From CAINVV01 sp038323575 (lineage in GTDB: Bacteria > Bacteroidota > Bacteroidia > Bacteroidales > Prolixibacteraceae): a DNA stretch of 64,000 nt. The notes under the pieces were generated by a model. That model ran no database searches. It was not told the origin of the DNA and was given only the letters and a program-made list of their open reading frames with translations. Position 1 is the stretch's first letter; each line of letters opens with the position of its first letter. The position numbers were made by a program, and so were the translations under genes. Positions 54,324-62,602 of the stretch are shown here, one piece after another. The stretch is from assembly GCA_038323575.1 (NCBI GenBank), contig JBBQHB010000004.1, forward strand, positions 1 through 64,000, read 5' to 3'.

Positions 54324-54707
54324 AACAACCATAGGGATGCCGTATCCATTGTGTGAAGTGCAGTTCTACCTCCCATATTAATCTCTGCGAACCTTAGCTT
54401 TCATCTAATTAACAATTTCTAATAATCAATTACCCATAGGGTTATCAACTACACAAAGTTGATAACTATCTCTCCCACAACCCCGCGAAGAGTTATGAAA
54501 AAATTATAACGAATAACTTCGCAACAGGGAGAGATCAATTTCAGGCAGACAGACTAATTAAAATTCTGTTTCTATCAATTCCTCAACCTCTTCATTCATT
54601 GATATATTGTAAATATCTATGAATGTTGCATCTATGAATTATTGAAAAAAGATTTATACCAATAAATCTTCGATCAGTTTACAGCTTATGGTGAAAACGG
54701 TATTAAA
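54324..54707. other. Intergenic region with two long hairpins
   Basis: 384 bases with no gene. A perfect 10-bp hairpin lies at 54441-54466 and a longer interrupted hairpin at 54468-54535, directly adjoining. The region lies between DUF4402 gene 4 and the usher-like gene. Confidence 0.6.
54441..54535 (+). promoter_or_regulatory. Tandem RNA hairpins upstream of the usher-like gene
   Basis: Hairpin 1: GTTATCAACT-acacaa-AGTTGATAAC. Hairpin 2: outer arms ATCTCTCCC (54468-54476) and GGGAGAGAT (54527-54535), inner arms GCGAAG(ag)TTAT and ATAACTTCGC, with an A-rich loop. They could be a terminator, an RNA-processing site or a leader structure. No T-run follows either hairpin, which argues against a simple terminator. 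Confidence 0.5.
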
Positions 54708-57700
54708 TTGACAGGAAACTTAAAAGAGAATTACTTCACCAATTGCCAAGCCAGGCATTGGATCTGTGCGCCTTCCAAAAGATGGGCCGAAGTGGTTGTC
54801 TGCCTGTTTTTCATTCTTGCATCACTGGGGGTTAATGGTCAAAATGAACCTGTTTACGATGAATTGTCCGTCTTTTTTCAGGTTCAGAACATGGGAGCTA
54901 AAGAAATTCCGGCTGTCATTCGTGACCAGGAAGTGTTACTCCCGGTTTCAGATGTATTTGATTTTCTGCAGATTAAAAACACATTGTCGTCGGGAATGGA
55001 TACTGTGTCAGGATTTTTCCTGTCACAAGATGCCGAATACAGGATCGACCGATCGAAATACCAGGTATTTTTCCAGGGAAAAACCTACCAGCTCAAAAAC
55101 ACTGATTTAGTGCGGACTGAAACTAATCTTTACCTTTTGTCAAAATATTTTGGTGAGATCTTTGGACTGGACTGCAAATTCAATATCCGGACATTGTCGG
55201 TCAGCCTGACGACCAAGCTCGAAATGCCCGCTGTACGGGAGATGAGGTTGGAACAAATGCGTCAAAACATCAATCGTCTTAAAGGTGACGTAAAGGTAGA
55301 CACAACCATTCAGCGGAACAGGCCAGCTTTTCACTTTGGTATGGCCGACTGGTCAGCGATATCCACCCAGCAAATCGGGCACTCCACAGATACCAGGTTA
55401 AACCTTGCGCTTGGCGCTGTTATAGCCGGGGGCGAAGCCAACGCCTATCTGAATTATGCTACAAATGAACCATTTAAAGAGAAGCAACAATATTACTATT
55501 GGAGGTTTGTCAACAATGATCGCGTATTCCTCCGTCAAACCACCCTTGGTAAAATCACAACAGATGCTACTTCATCCATCTACAATCCCGTAGTTGGCAT
55601 CAAATTAACCAATTCGCCAACAACCTACCGCAGATCTTTCGGTTCCTATCCTCTGAGTGATTATACCAATCCGGGCTGGATGGTCGAATTGTATGTCAAC
55701 AATGTACTGGTCGACTACAAAAAAGCAGATGCTTCCGGTTTCTTTACTTTTGAGGTACCATTGGTTTATGGTAGCTCCAAAGTAAAGCTAAAATTTTATG
55801 GTCCATGGGGAGAAGAACGCGCCAAAGAGCAAAGTATTAGTATTCCATTCAGCTTTTTGCCTCCCGGCGAGTTCGAGTACAGCCTTCGCGGGGGTATGGT
55901 GGAGGATGACAAACAAACCATTTTTTCAAGAGGCGAAATGCATTATGGTCTTACAAATACCATTACAATGGGTGCAGGTGTTGAATATCTTTCCTCGGTT
56001 CTTTCAGGAACCACGATGCCTTTTGTTACACTGGCCTCACGTCCCATCCCGAATATGCTGCTGATGGGTGAATTTATGTACGGGGTTCGGGGCAAAGGAA
56101 TTTTAAGTCTTCAACTGCCTCACAACATACAAGCAGAACTCAATTATACCAAGTACCAACCCGGACAAAAAGCGCTCATCAACAACTACCTCGAAGAACG
56201 GAAACTCATTTTTACCCTGCCGTTCAAATTAAAGAAAATCTCTTTCTTTAACAGGACGACTTATGATCAGATTATCCTACCGGGTACAGGTTATTCGACC
56301 GCAGAATGGCTGATCTCAGCTGCAGGTAAAGGTTTCAGTTCCAACCTTACCAACTACGCCATGTTTTCGAAGAGCAATTCCCCCTACATTTACAGCACCC
56401 TTGCATTTTCATTCCGGTTACCTTCCGGAATTATGTTCATCCCGCAAACCCAATATGAATACAGCCAACATGAATTCATCTCTTTCAGGGCCGGCTTGGA
56501 AAAATATCTGTTTAAAAACGGATACTTGTCCTTGTCCTATGAGAACAATTTCAAAAACAGGGTACAAAGCGCGCAGTTCGGTTTCCGGTACGATCTTCCT
56601 TTTGCTCAGACCGGCTTTACAGCCACTCAAAGCAACGACCAGACCACACTGATGGAGATGGCCAGGGGCAGTCTGATCGTTGACAAGAAAACAAATTATG
56701 TGGGCGCCAACAATCGTATAAGCGTTGGCAAGGGTGGTATCGTTTTTGCCCCATTTCTGGACTTGAACTGTAACAACAAAAGGGACAAAGGTGAACCAAA
56801 GGCTTTTGGACTCAATATCCGGATTAATGGCGGTACTGCCACTAAAAATGACAAAGATACCACCGTACTGGTGTTGGACCTCGAACCCTATACCAAGTAC
56901 CTTGTCGAACTTGATGCCAGCAGTTTCGATAATGTGGCTTGGAAAATCCATAATGCAGTTTTAAGCATTGTCGTCGATCCCAATTCCTTAAAGCTGGTTG
57001 AAATTCCGGTGTCAGTTGTCGGAGAAGTATCAGGCATGGTTATGAAGGAAAAAAGCGGAACAAAGGAGGGCTTAGGCCGCATAATTGTGAATATTTACAA
57101 CCAAAATTCCATTCTGGCGGCAAGAACAATGAGCGAACAGGACGGCTATTACAGTTACCTTGGTCTGAAAGCGGGAACCTACAACCTGAAAATTGATTCT
57201 GCCCAGATGAAGAAACTGAGTATGGTTGCGACACCAACCTCAAAAACCGCCGTAATCAAGCCTAGTATTGAAGGAGATGTTGTTGATGGTTTGGATTTCG
57301 TTCTAAAGAGTACGGAAAAAGAACCTGCCGATACAACGAAAAAAGCAGTACCTGTGCCGCAACCTGAAAAAATATCCGATCAGGATCTGTCAGCCTACCT
57401 CCAGATAGCAGCCTTTATCGGTGAAAACAATGCGCAACGATTTGTCAATACAATTTCAGCCATGATCAATACGCCGGTTAAAATCCGTTTTGAAAATGGC
57501 TGGTACAAGGTTCTTGTAGATGGATTTACCTCCAAAGAGGATATGGAAAGATGTAAAAGGCTGATTGTCAGTAAAAACATTGTTCCGGAGAAGTCGATCA
57601 TGGAAATTATCAGGTACCTATCTGCCGAAAACAAGAATATTGCTGAGCGTACCAAAAAACGGATTGCCCAGGGTGTTGATTTAAGGCCAGAAAACAGCAC

Positions 57701-58367
57701 CATAATAAATCCTGGAAAGCCTACGGCAACAGTGCCTGCTCCTGTTACCCAACCGGCCGGCAAGCCTGCCATACCTCCATCAACAAGTACTACGAGCAGG
57801 CCAGTTACTACCCAACCACAGGATTTGCAACCGGTTACCGGGAAAGAGTTGATTTCCATGAGGAAATACTATTTTGTCGAAATAGGTACATTTAAAACGG
57901 TTACTAATGCGGCAAAACTGGTTGAAAAGGTTGCAAACCTGATCCCTTACCCGATAGAGATTACCTTCAGGGATAAGTTGTACAAAGTCAGATTCGGAGG
58001 TTTTGATACCCAGGCAGAGGCGAATGCATGTGTCAGGATGATCATGCAGAAGAGGCTAAACGAAAAAGCACGGATTATTATCAACTACGAAGAGATTGGC
58101 AGCAACTCACCCGCAGAACTCTCCAAAATCAGCGATGAATGCTTCATCCAGGTAGGTGCATTTAATTTCAAAGAAAATGCAGCGAATTACTACAAATACA
58201 TGTCAGGAAAATATCACTATCCGATCGTTCTGATGGAAGAAGCCGGTTTCTACAAAGTACGCTTTGGTCCGTTTAAATCCGCCCAGGAAACCCAAAAATA
58301 CAGGGAAATGCTGCTAAAACAAGGAGTTGATTGTTTTAACCGGTGCAGTACGGTTAAGTTCTTTTGA
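54708..58367 (+). CDS. Usher-like outer membrane protein with three SPOR domains
   Basis: 1219 residues from TTG 54708. No in-frame ATG precedes the signal-like segment (VVVCLFFILASLGVNGQ, about 28-45). The N-domain (about 50-190; EIPAVIRDQEVLLPVSDVFD) resembles the start of ushers. A beta-barrel follows. It contains a plug-like region (about 321-382; NPGWMVELYVNNVLVDYKKA, then ASGFFTFEVPLVYGSSKVKL) and the FLPPGEFEYSLRGG strand typical of ushers. Two C-terminal beta-domains follow (FLDLNCNNKRDKGEP near 684; VSGMVMKEKSG near 774). Then come three SPOR domains at about 890-965, 1050-1125 and 1143-1215, each with a Y-K-V-R/L-V-G-F/P pattern, the first two joined by a Pro/Thr linker. An usher exports chaperone-bound subunits; SPOR domains bind denuded peptidoglycan. 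Confidence 0.75.
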   Translation: MTGNLKENYFTNCQARHWICAPSKRWAEVVVCLFFILASLGVNGQNEPVYDELSVFFQVQNMGAKEIPAVIRDQEVLLPVSDVFDFLQIKNTLSSGMDTVSGFFLSQDAEYRIDRSKYQVFFQGKTYQLKNTDLVRTETNLYLLSKYFGEIFGLDCKFNIRTLSVSLTTKLEMPAVREMRLEQMRQNINRLKGDVKVDTTIQRNRPAFHFGMADWSAISTQQIGHSTDTRLNLALGAVIAGGEANAYLNYATNEPFKEKQQYYYWRFVNNDRVFLRQTTLGKITTDATSSIYNPVVGIKLTNSPTTYRRSFGSYPLSDYTNPGWMVELYVNNVLVDYKKADASGFFTFEVPLVYGSSKVKLKFYGPWGEERAKEQSISIPFSFLPPGEFEYSLRGGMVEDDKQTIFSRGEMHYGLTNTITMGAGVEYLSSVLSGTTMPFVTLASRPIPNMLLMGEFMYGVRGKGILSLQLPHNIQAELNYTKYQPGQKALINNYLEERKLIFTLPFKLKKISFFNRTTYDQIILPGTGYSTAEWLISAAGKGFSSNLTNYAMFSKSNSPYIYSTLAFSFRLPSGIMFIPQTQYEYSQHEFISFRAGLEKYLFKNGYLSLSYENNFKNRVQSAQFGFRYDLPFAQTGFTATQSNDQTTLMEMARGSLIVDKKTNYVGANNRISVGKGGIVFAPFLDLNCNNKRDKGEPKAFGLNIRINGGTATKNDKDTTVLVLDLEPYTKYLVELDASSFDNVAWKIHNAVLSIVVDPNSLKLVEIPVSVVGEVSGMVMKEKSGTKEGLGRIIVNIYNQNSILAARTMSEQDGYYSYLGLKAGTYNLKIDSAQMKKLSMVATPTSKTAVIKPSIEGDVVDGLDFVLKSTEKEPADTTKKAVPVPQPEKISDQDLSAYLQIAAFIGENNAQRFVNTISAMINTPVKIRFENGWYKVLVDGFTSKEDMERCKRLIVSKNIVPEKSIMEIIRYLSAENKNIAERTKKRIAQGVDLRPENSTIINPGKPTATVPAPVTQPAGKPAIPPSTSTTSRPVTTQPQDLQPVTGKELISMRKYYFVEIGTFKTVTNAAKLVEKVANLIPYPIEITFRDKLYKVRFGGFDTQAEANACVRMIMQKRLNEKARIIINYEEIGSNSPAELSKISDECFIQVGAFNFKENAANYYKYMSGKYHYPIVLMEEAGFYKVRFGPFKSAQETQKYREMLLKQGVDCFNRCSTVKFF

Positions 58368-58394
58368 ACATTGTCACTATTATCAACAAGTGCC

Positions 58395-58531
58395 TAAAGT
58401 GAGCTAAAGTGAGCTAAAGTGAACTAAAGTGACTAAAGTACTTGCGCTTTAATCAATATCGCACCGTTAATTTGTTATCTCCAAAGTTCGGAGTTCATAA
58501 GTACTTTAGTTCACTTTAGTTCACTTTAAAA
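58395..58531. repeat. Inverted pair of AAAGTGA(A)CT tandem repeats
   Basis: Left block 58395-58441 has GAGCTAAAGT-type units. Right block 58501-58527 has the complementary TTCACTTTAG units. The arms next to the centre match over about 26 bases apart from one missing base. The spacer is about 60 bases. It lies between the usher-like and SRPBCC genes. Confidence 0.65.
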
Positions 58532-58584
58532 AAGAAACTTTTACCCAAAACTTCCGTTACAATTAAAAACCAAACATTCAACAC

Positions 58585-59127
58585 ATGAAAATTCTGAAAA
58601 TTGTAGTTTTCTCCTTGTTGGGAGTTATTGCGCTGCTGCTGGTTACGGCGATATTTGTAACAAAAGAATACAGGGTTGTAAGGGAGGTTACGATTTCAAA
58701 GCCCAACCAGGTAGTTTTCGATTATGTAAAATTATTGAAGAATCAGAACAACTACAGCAAATGGGCATCTGTTGATCCGGAGATGAAAAAAGAGTTCAGT
58801 GGAACCGACGGAACCATTGGTTTTGTCTCTGCATGGGACAGCAAGGTCAAGGATGTTGGAAAAGGGGAACAGGAGATCGTAGGAATGAAAGAGGGAGAGC
58901 GAATTGACTACGAATTGCGCTTTATCCTGCCCATGGAATCCACAGACCATGCCTACATGACCACAGAGGCAGTCACTGACGGATCTGCCAAAGTCACATG
59001 GTGTTTCTACGGGAAGATTAATTATCCAACGAACCTGATGCTGCTCTTTTTAAACATGGATACGATGCTGGGCAAGGACCTTGAACAGGGACTGAACAAG
59101 CTAAAGACAATATTGGAGCAACAGTAA
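58585..59127 (+). CDS. SRPBCC-family protein with membrane anchor
   Basis: 180 residues: an N-terminal membrane anchor (KIVVFSLLGVIALLLVTAIF) followed by an SRPBCC/START-like domain. Recognisable features are REVTISKPNQVVFDYVKLLK, the FSGTDGTIGFVSAWDS loop, and the final helix MLGKDLEQGLNKLKTILEQ. The fold binds hydrophobic ligands or lipids, but the ligand cannot be read from the sequence. The start is ATG 58585. The gene is convergent with the propeller protein gene. Confidence 0.75.
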   Translation: MKILKIVVFSLLGVIALLLVTAIFVTKEYRVVREVTISKPNQVVFDYVKLLKNQNNYSKWASVDPEMKKEFSGTDGTIGFVSAWDSKVKDVGKGEQEIVGMKEGERIDYELRFILPMESTDHAYMTTEAVTDGSAKVTWCFYGKINYPTNLMLLFLNMDTMLGKDLEQGLNKLKTILEQQ

Positions 59128-59136
59128 AAATATTTT

Positions 59137-59213
59137 GGATTTTCGATTTTGGATTTTGGAAGTACGATGTAATCTTGATTGAAGCGTCATTCGAAAATCC
59201 AAAATCGAAAATC
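59137..59213. repeat. Inverted repeat between convergent genes
   Basis: A 20-bp arm at 59138-59157 (GATTTTCGATTTTGGATTTT) and its exact complement at 59194-59213, with a 36-base spacer. Both arms continue into 7-9 base periodic sequence. The hairpin lies between two convergent stops, so it may act as a bidirectional terminator. Confidence 0.65.
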
Positions 59214-59233
59214 GAAAATTGTTGTTGTTCTTT

Positions 59234-61390
59234 CTAATCAAGCAAGTGATGGTACCTTGCCATCCAGTACGGCAGTAAAAAGAAAGCCCCGTCATCTTCA
59301 CTTAAACCATCTCCTCCGCCATCCATCTGGTAGGTATTGCTGTTCCATTTGGAGATCGCCCTTTCAGGAGTAGGAATCGGTTTTGTTGCCTGAGGTTTGA
59401 GGAAACGGTCGTTGACGGCACTTTTCCGGATATCCCAGCGGTGAGAATTCTGCATTTTCCAGTTTCTGATGTCCAGCGGAATATACTGCATCTCCTGCTC
59501 TGCAACCTGCAAACCGCAATCTTTTCCCAATCCGATGCTGGCGATGTAATTCCAGATAGGGATACGATCTCCCTCCTCTGCTTTCCAACTCCGGGTTAAA
59601 CTTTTAACAAAGATGGCCAGATCCGGACTATCCTTCCCGTAGCGTAAAAGTGTATAATAAGGCAAAAATGACAATTCATCGTCAGAATGGTTTATCTCGT
59701 AAGGACCGTACATCTTCTGGACCAACATGTTGTCGAGGTAGTGGTGTTCCTTTACCAGGTAGTTGTATACTTTTTCGTACTTCGAATTTCCTGTAACATG
59801 GGCAGCGCTCTTTAAAAAAGCAAGAATCTGCAGTGAATTGATTCCCTTTTCATACATCCAACGAGGAGAACGGTTCAATGAATCCGGATTCCAAACGGCC
59901 CAGCGGGTAGCCAGACCATCCAGGTCAACCATTTCAAAGTTATGGTCCACAATATGTGTCATAATTCTGTCTAACAACCCTTTGACACGCTCCTTTATCT
60001 CTCCTTTGGCTACCAGGTCATAAAAGATCGGGTAGGCAAACATATGGCCGACCAGCTCATCCGAGCTGGTATCTCCCTTCCACTTCCATTTTCCATCAGC
60101 CGATACATGCCACTCCCCTCCTTTGCCGGTACTTTCGTCTACAGATACATACGACCGTGCAACATAACCAGGTATCGGATTAACCGTATTCAGTTTTTCC
60201 ATCGCAAGATAGGTACGAACGGCATTGTCATATGCATCTTTTGCACCTGTAACCGCAAAGCGGAAACTCTCAGCAGCCAGGTAGATTGAGGTCCACAATC
60301 CGTCATTGTCATTGGTGGAATGCGTATAGGAAGTGGTGTCATTCAACGATTTAAAACGGCATTCAGAGGCAAATCCGTAATGCAAATGCCTTTCATTCAG
60401 CCGCTTCTCGAAATAGGCCGCTTTCTGTTCAAGTGTCATCGGAACTTTTCGCAGTTCATTGATACCTGCTGAAGTAGCCACCCAAACTCTTTTGGAATCG
60501 ACGGGCAAAATGTCGTTCACATGGTCGCTATCCAGCCAACGTTTGCCGGCATAATAACTCCAGGTCTCCCCGCTTTTACAGATTGCCCCCTGGTGGGTTC
60601 CGAGCCAAAGATCATTCCCTGAAGGAACAACCGTGGTAACCGGACCGAAGGGGAGTCCGTTATCTGCGGAAAACAGTTGGTGGTCACCTTTGTCGGAGAT
60701 AAAGCCCACCGCCGGCTGACATCCGAACCAGATCCCATCCTTGTTACCTCCTGCGGCGAGGCTGCAATAATCCATTCCCAAACCGGGAGCCATGACAGCA
60801 TATGTCAGATTAATCCATCTTCCTTCAATCTTCCGGAACAAACCACCATTGGTTGCGGCCCAGAGCTCATCCCCGCTGCCGTGGATCAACTGACGGACTG
60901 CAAATGATTTAAAATCAGGCAACTTTTGCCAGGTTCCTGCCCATTGCCACACACCAAGATTTGTTCCGACCAGCAAAGTTTTGGAATCAGTCCAGAGTAA
61001 AGCATGGATGGTATCCTTTTCTGCTACCGCAGGAAGCTGTAACTGCTTTTTTTCTGCTGGCTGGCTGATAATACCGATTCCTCCAAGCCACAACTTACCG
61101 GTAAGATCACTGCAGGCAGTCTGCCAGTTCCCGGGAATATTTTCGACCTGCCATTTCCCTTTCGCGAAGAAAAACAGACGGTTGGCTGAAACAGCAGCGA
61201 TGCGCTCTCCTACCCTGATCAGTTTAACTACATTGGGTGCTTCTTCGGCCGGAAGTGATACCATGACCATAGATTCCTGCAAATAAGTTTTACCCTTGCC
61301 GGTTTCAGCATCATCTTCTCCGTAAACAGGATGAATAAACGCTATGAAACATCCCGCCACGAAGGCCAGCCCGAGAAAATAATTCTTCAT
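59234..61390 (-). CDS. Exported propeller plus helical-barrel protein
   Basis: 718 residues with a signal peptide (MKNYFLGLAFVAGCFIAFIH). Residues about 40-345 hold repeated propeller blades of the two-component-regulator type (LWLGGIGII, TLLVGTNLGVWQW, ELWAATNGGLFRK, IWFGCQPAVGF, DLWLGTHQGAICK, VWVATSAGINEL). The C-terminal half (about 350-718) is alpha-helical, with aromatic and His/Asp-rich motifs (YTHSTNDNDGLWTSIYLAAE, DELVGHMFAYPIFYD, GEWHVSADGKWKWKGD). That suggests an alpha/alpha-barrel glycan-active domain. I cannot assign an enzyme. The gene neighbours a ChbG-type deacetylase and a dipeptidase on the same strand, which hints at envelope or glycan metabolism. Confidence 0.6.
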   Translation of the reverse strand: MKNYFLGLAFVAGCFIAFIHPVYGEDDAETGKGKTYLQESMVMVSLPAEEAPNVVKLIRVGERIAAVSANRLFFFAKGKWQVENIPGNWQTACSDLTGKLWLGGIGIISQPAEKKQLQLPAVAEKDTIHALLWTDSKTLLVGTNLGVWQWAGTWQKLPDFKSFAVRQLIHGSGDELWAATNGGLFRKIEGRWINLTYAVMAPGLGMDYCSLAAGGNKDGIWFGCQPAVGFISDKGDHQLFSADNGLPFGPVTTVVPSGNDLWLGTHQGAICKSGETWSYYAGKRWLDSDHVNDILPVDSKRVWVATSAGINELRKVPMTLEQKAAYFEKRLNERHLHYGFASECRFKSLNDTTSYTHSTNDNDGLWTSIYLAAESFRFAVTGAKDAYDNAVRTYLAMEKLNTVNPIPGYVARSYVSVDESTGKGGEWHVSADGKWKWKGDTSSDELVGHMFAYPIFYDLVAKGEIKERVKGLLDRIMTHIVDHNFEMVDLDGLATRWAVWNPDSLNRSPRWMYEKGINSLQILAFLKSAAHVTGNSKYEKVYNYLVKEHHYLDNMLVQKMYGPYEINHSDDELSFLPYYTLLRYGKDSPDLAIFVKSLTRSWKAEEGDRIPIWNYIASIGLGKDCGLQVAEQEMQYIPLDIRNWKMQNSHRWDIRKSAVNDRFLKPQATKPIPTPERAISKWNSNTYQMDGGGDGLSEDDGAFFLLPYWMARYHHLLD

Positions 61391-61427
61391 GTTATTTGTT
61401 AATAGTAAATAAATAGTCTACAGTCTT

Positions 61428-61511
61428 TCCGTCGTCCAGTCATCCAGTCTCTCCGTCGTCCAGTCTTTCCCTCTTACCGTCTCTCCGTCGTCCAGTCTTC
61501 CAGTCTCCCCC
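61428..61511. repeat. Short tandem repeat, CGTCCAGTC type
   Basis: Imperfect 8-9 base units (GTCGTCCAGTC, CTCTCCGTCG) lie between the propeller protein gene and the ChbG-like gene, ending just before the latter's stop. Confidence 0.65.
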
Positions 61512-62483
61512 TCACTTCCTCAACTTCCGCTGCAGTTCCATCAAAGGTCTGTACCCGATCAAAATGACCCCCTCATCTTTGAGCAATTGCCTGATATCCT
61601 TATCTGATGTAAAGCAGGCAGCTTCCTGTGCCCGTTTTTCGGCCGTACCGGTAATGGCTTTCAATTCGTCGCTCATTTTGGAAGCATGGATAAAAATTTC
61701 GGTCACTCCGGGCTTCAGATTTTTGATTACAGATGTCCAGAAAGGTTTCACCTCTTTGTACTTTTCCATCTCATCATAAATAAAGTAATCGGTAAAGATG
61801 AGTCCTTGCTTGGAAAGTTCCTCCCGCATGGCGGGTTGATTGAATTTCAACATTGTAGCCTGGGAAGGCATCCGCATAGGAAGATTAAATTCCATTGCCA
61901 GTTGAACATACGCTTTTACGTATTCAGGAGAATATTGCATTGTGCCCATGTGTGAGTCGATGTGGGTAACAGGGACACCTGCCGCAAGCGCTCTTTTAAT
62001 TTGTGCACGTCCTTCAATCAAAGCTTCTTCCGGTTTTGCATGGGCATACACCTCTTCCACGCTTCGCAATAAAAAACCTTCAGGATCGCAGAGTCCCTTC
62101 ACCTGATCCCTGGGCGCAACAGGTCCCCAGCGGTAAAAACTCCACTCAGCTGTGTGGGTAAGATGCACCCCAAAATCTTTTTCCGGGTGTTTTTTGGCAT
62201 AATCCTCAATGGCGCCCGCCCACGGACAGGGTGTCATGATTGTACCTGAGGTGATCATTCCATTCTCCATTCCGTCAATGACAGCCATGTTGGCGGCATT
62301 GCACATACCTACATCATCGCAGTTGACAATCAGTAATTTGTCGGTCGGTTTGTAACCCAAACGCTCGCTCAGAAGTTTGGCCTGACAGTAGCCGGTTTGA
62401 GGAAAAAAAGAAAAAAGAAGTAAGAACCAGGAGAGAAAAATGATGGTTCGGCTTGAACCTGAAATTAATTGTTTTGGAAACAT
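61512..62483 (-). CDS. ChbG/HpnK-family (YdjC-type) deacetylase
   Basis: 323 residues from ATG 62483 (MFPKQLISGSSRTIIF). A longer frame adds 29 codons upstream. A signal peptide is followed by a YdjC/ChbG-type carbohydrate deacetylase: the DD motif in LLIVNCDDVGMCNAANMAVI, GVHLTHTAEWSFYRWGP with metal-binding His residues, and PVTHIDSHMGTMQYSPEYVK. Members deacetylate chitooligosaccharides, hopanoid glucosamine or related sugars. An exported form suggests an envelope or extracellular glycan substrate, but which one is unknown. Confidence 0.82.
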   Translation of the reverse strand: MFPKQLISGSSRTIIFLSWFLLLFSFFPQTGYCQAKLLSERLGYKPTDKLLIVNCDDVGMCNAANMAVIDGMENGMITSGTIMTPCPWAGAIEDYAKKHPEKDFGVHLTHTAEWSFYRWGPVAPRDQVKGLCDPEGFLLRSVEEVYAHAKPEEALIEGRAQIKRALAAGVPVTHIDSHMGTMQYSPEYVKAYVQLAMEFNLPMRMPSQATMLKFNQPAMREELSKQGLIFTDYFIYDEMEKYKEVKPFWTSVIKNLKPGVTEIFIHASKMSDELKAITGTAEKRAQEAACFTSDKDIRQLLKDEGVILIGYRPLMELQRKLRK

Positions 62484-62602
62484 AGTTATTAATATTAAAT
62501 AGTTATTGATATTTGAAATTATAAATTGATATTTCACCTTTAGATAGTACAAATAAACCCAATTTTTCACTTATGCATAAGCCTATTTGCCTTTATTGCA
62601 TA

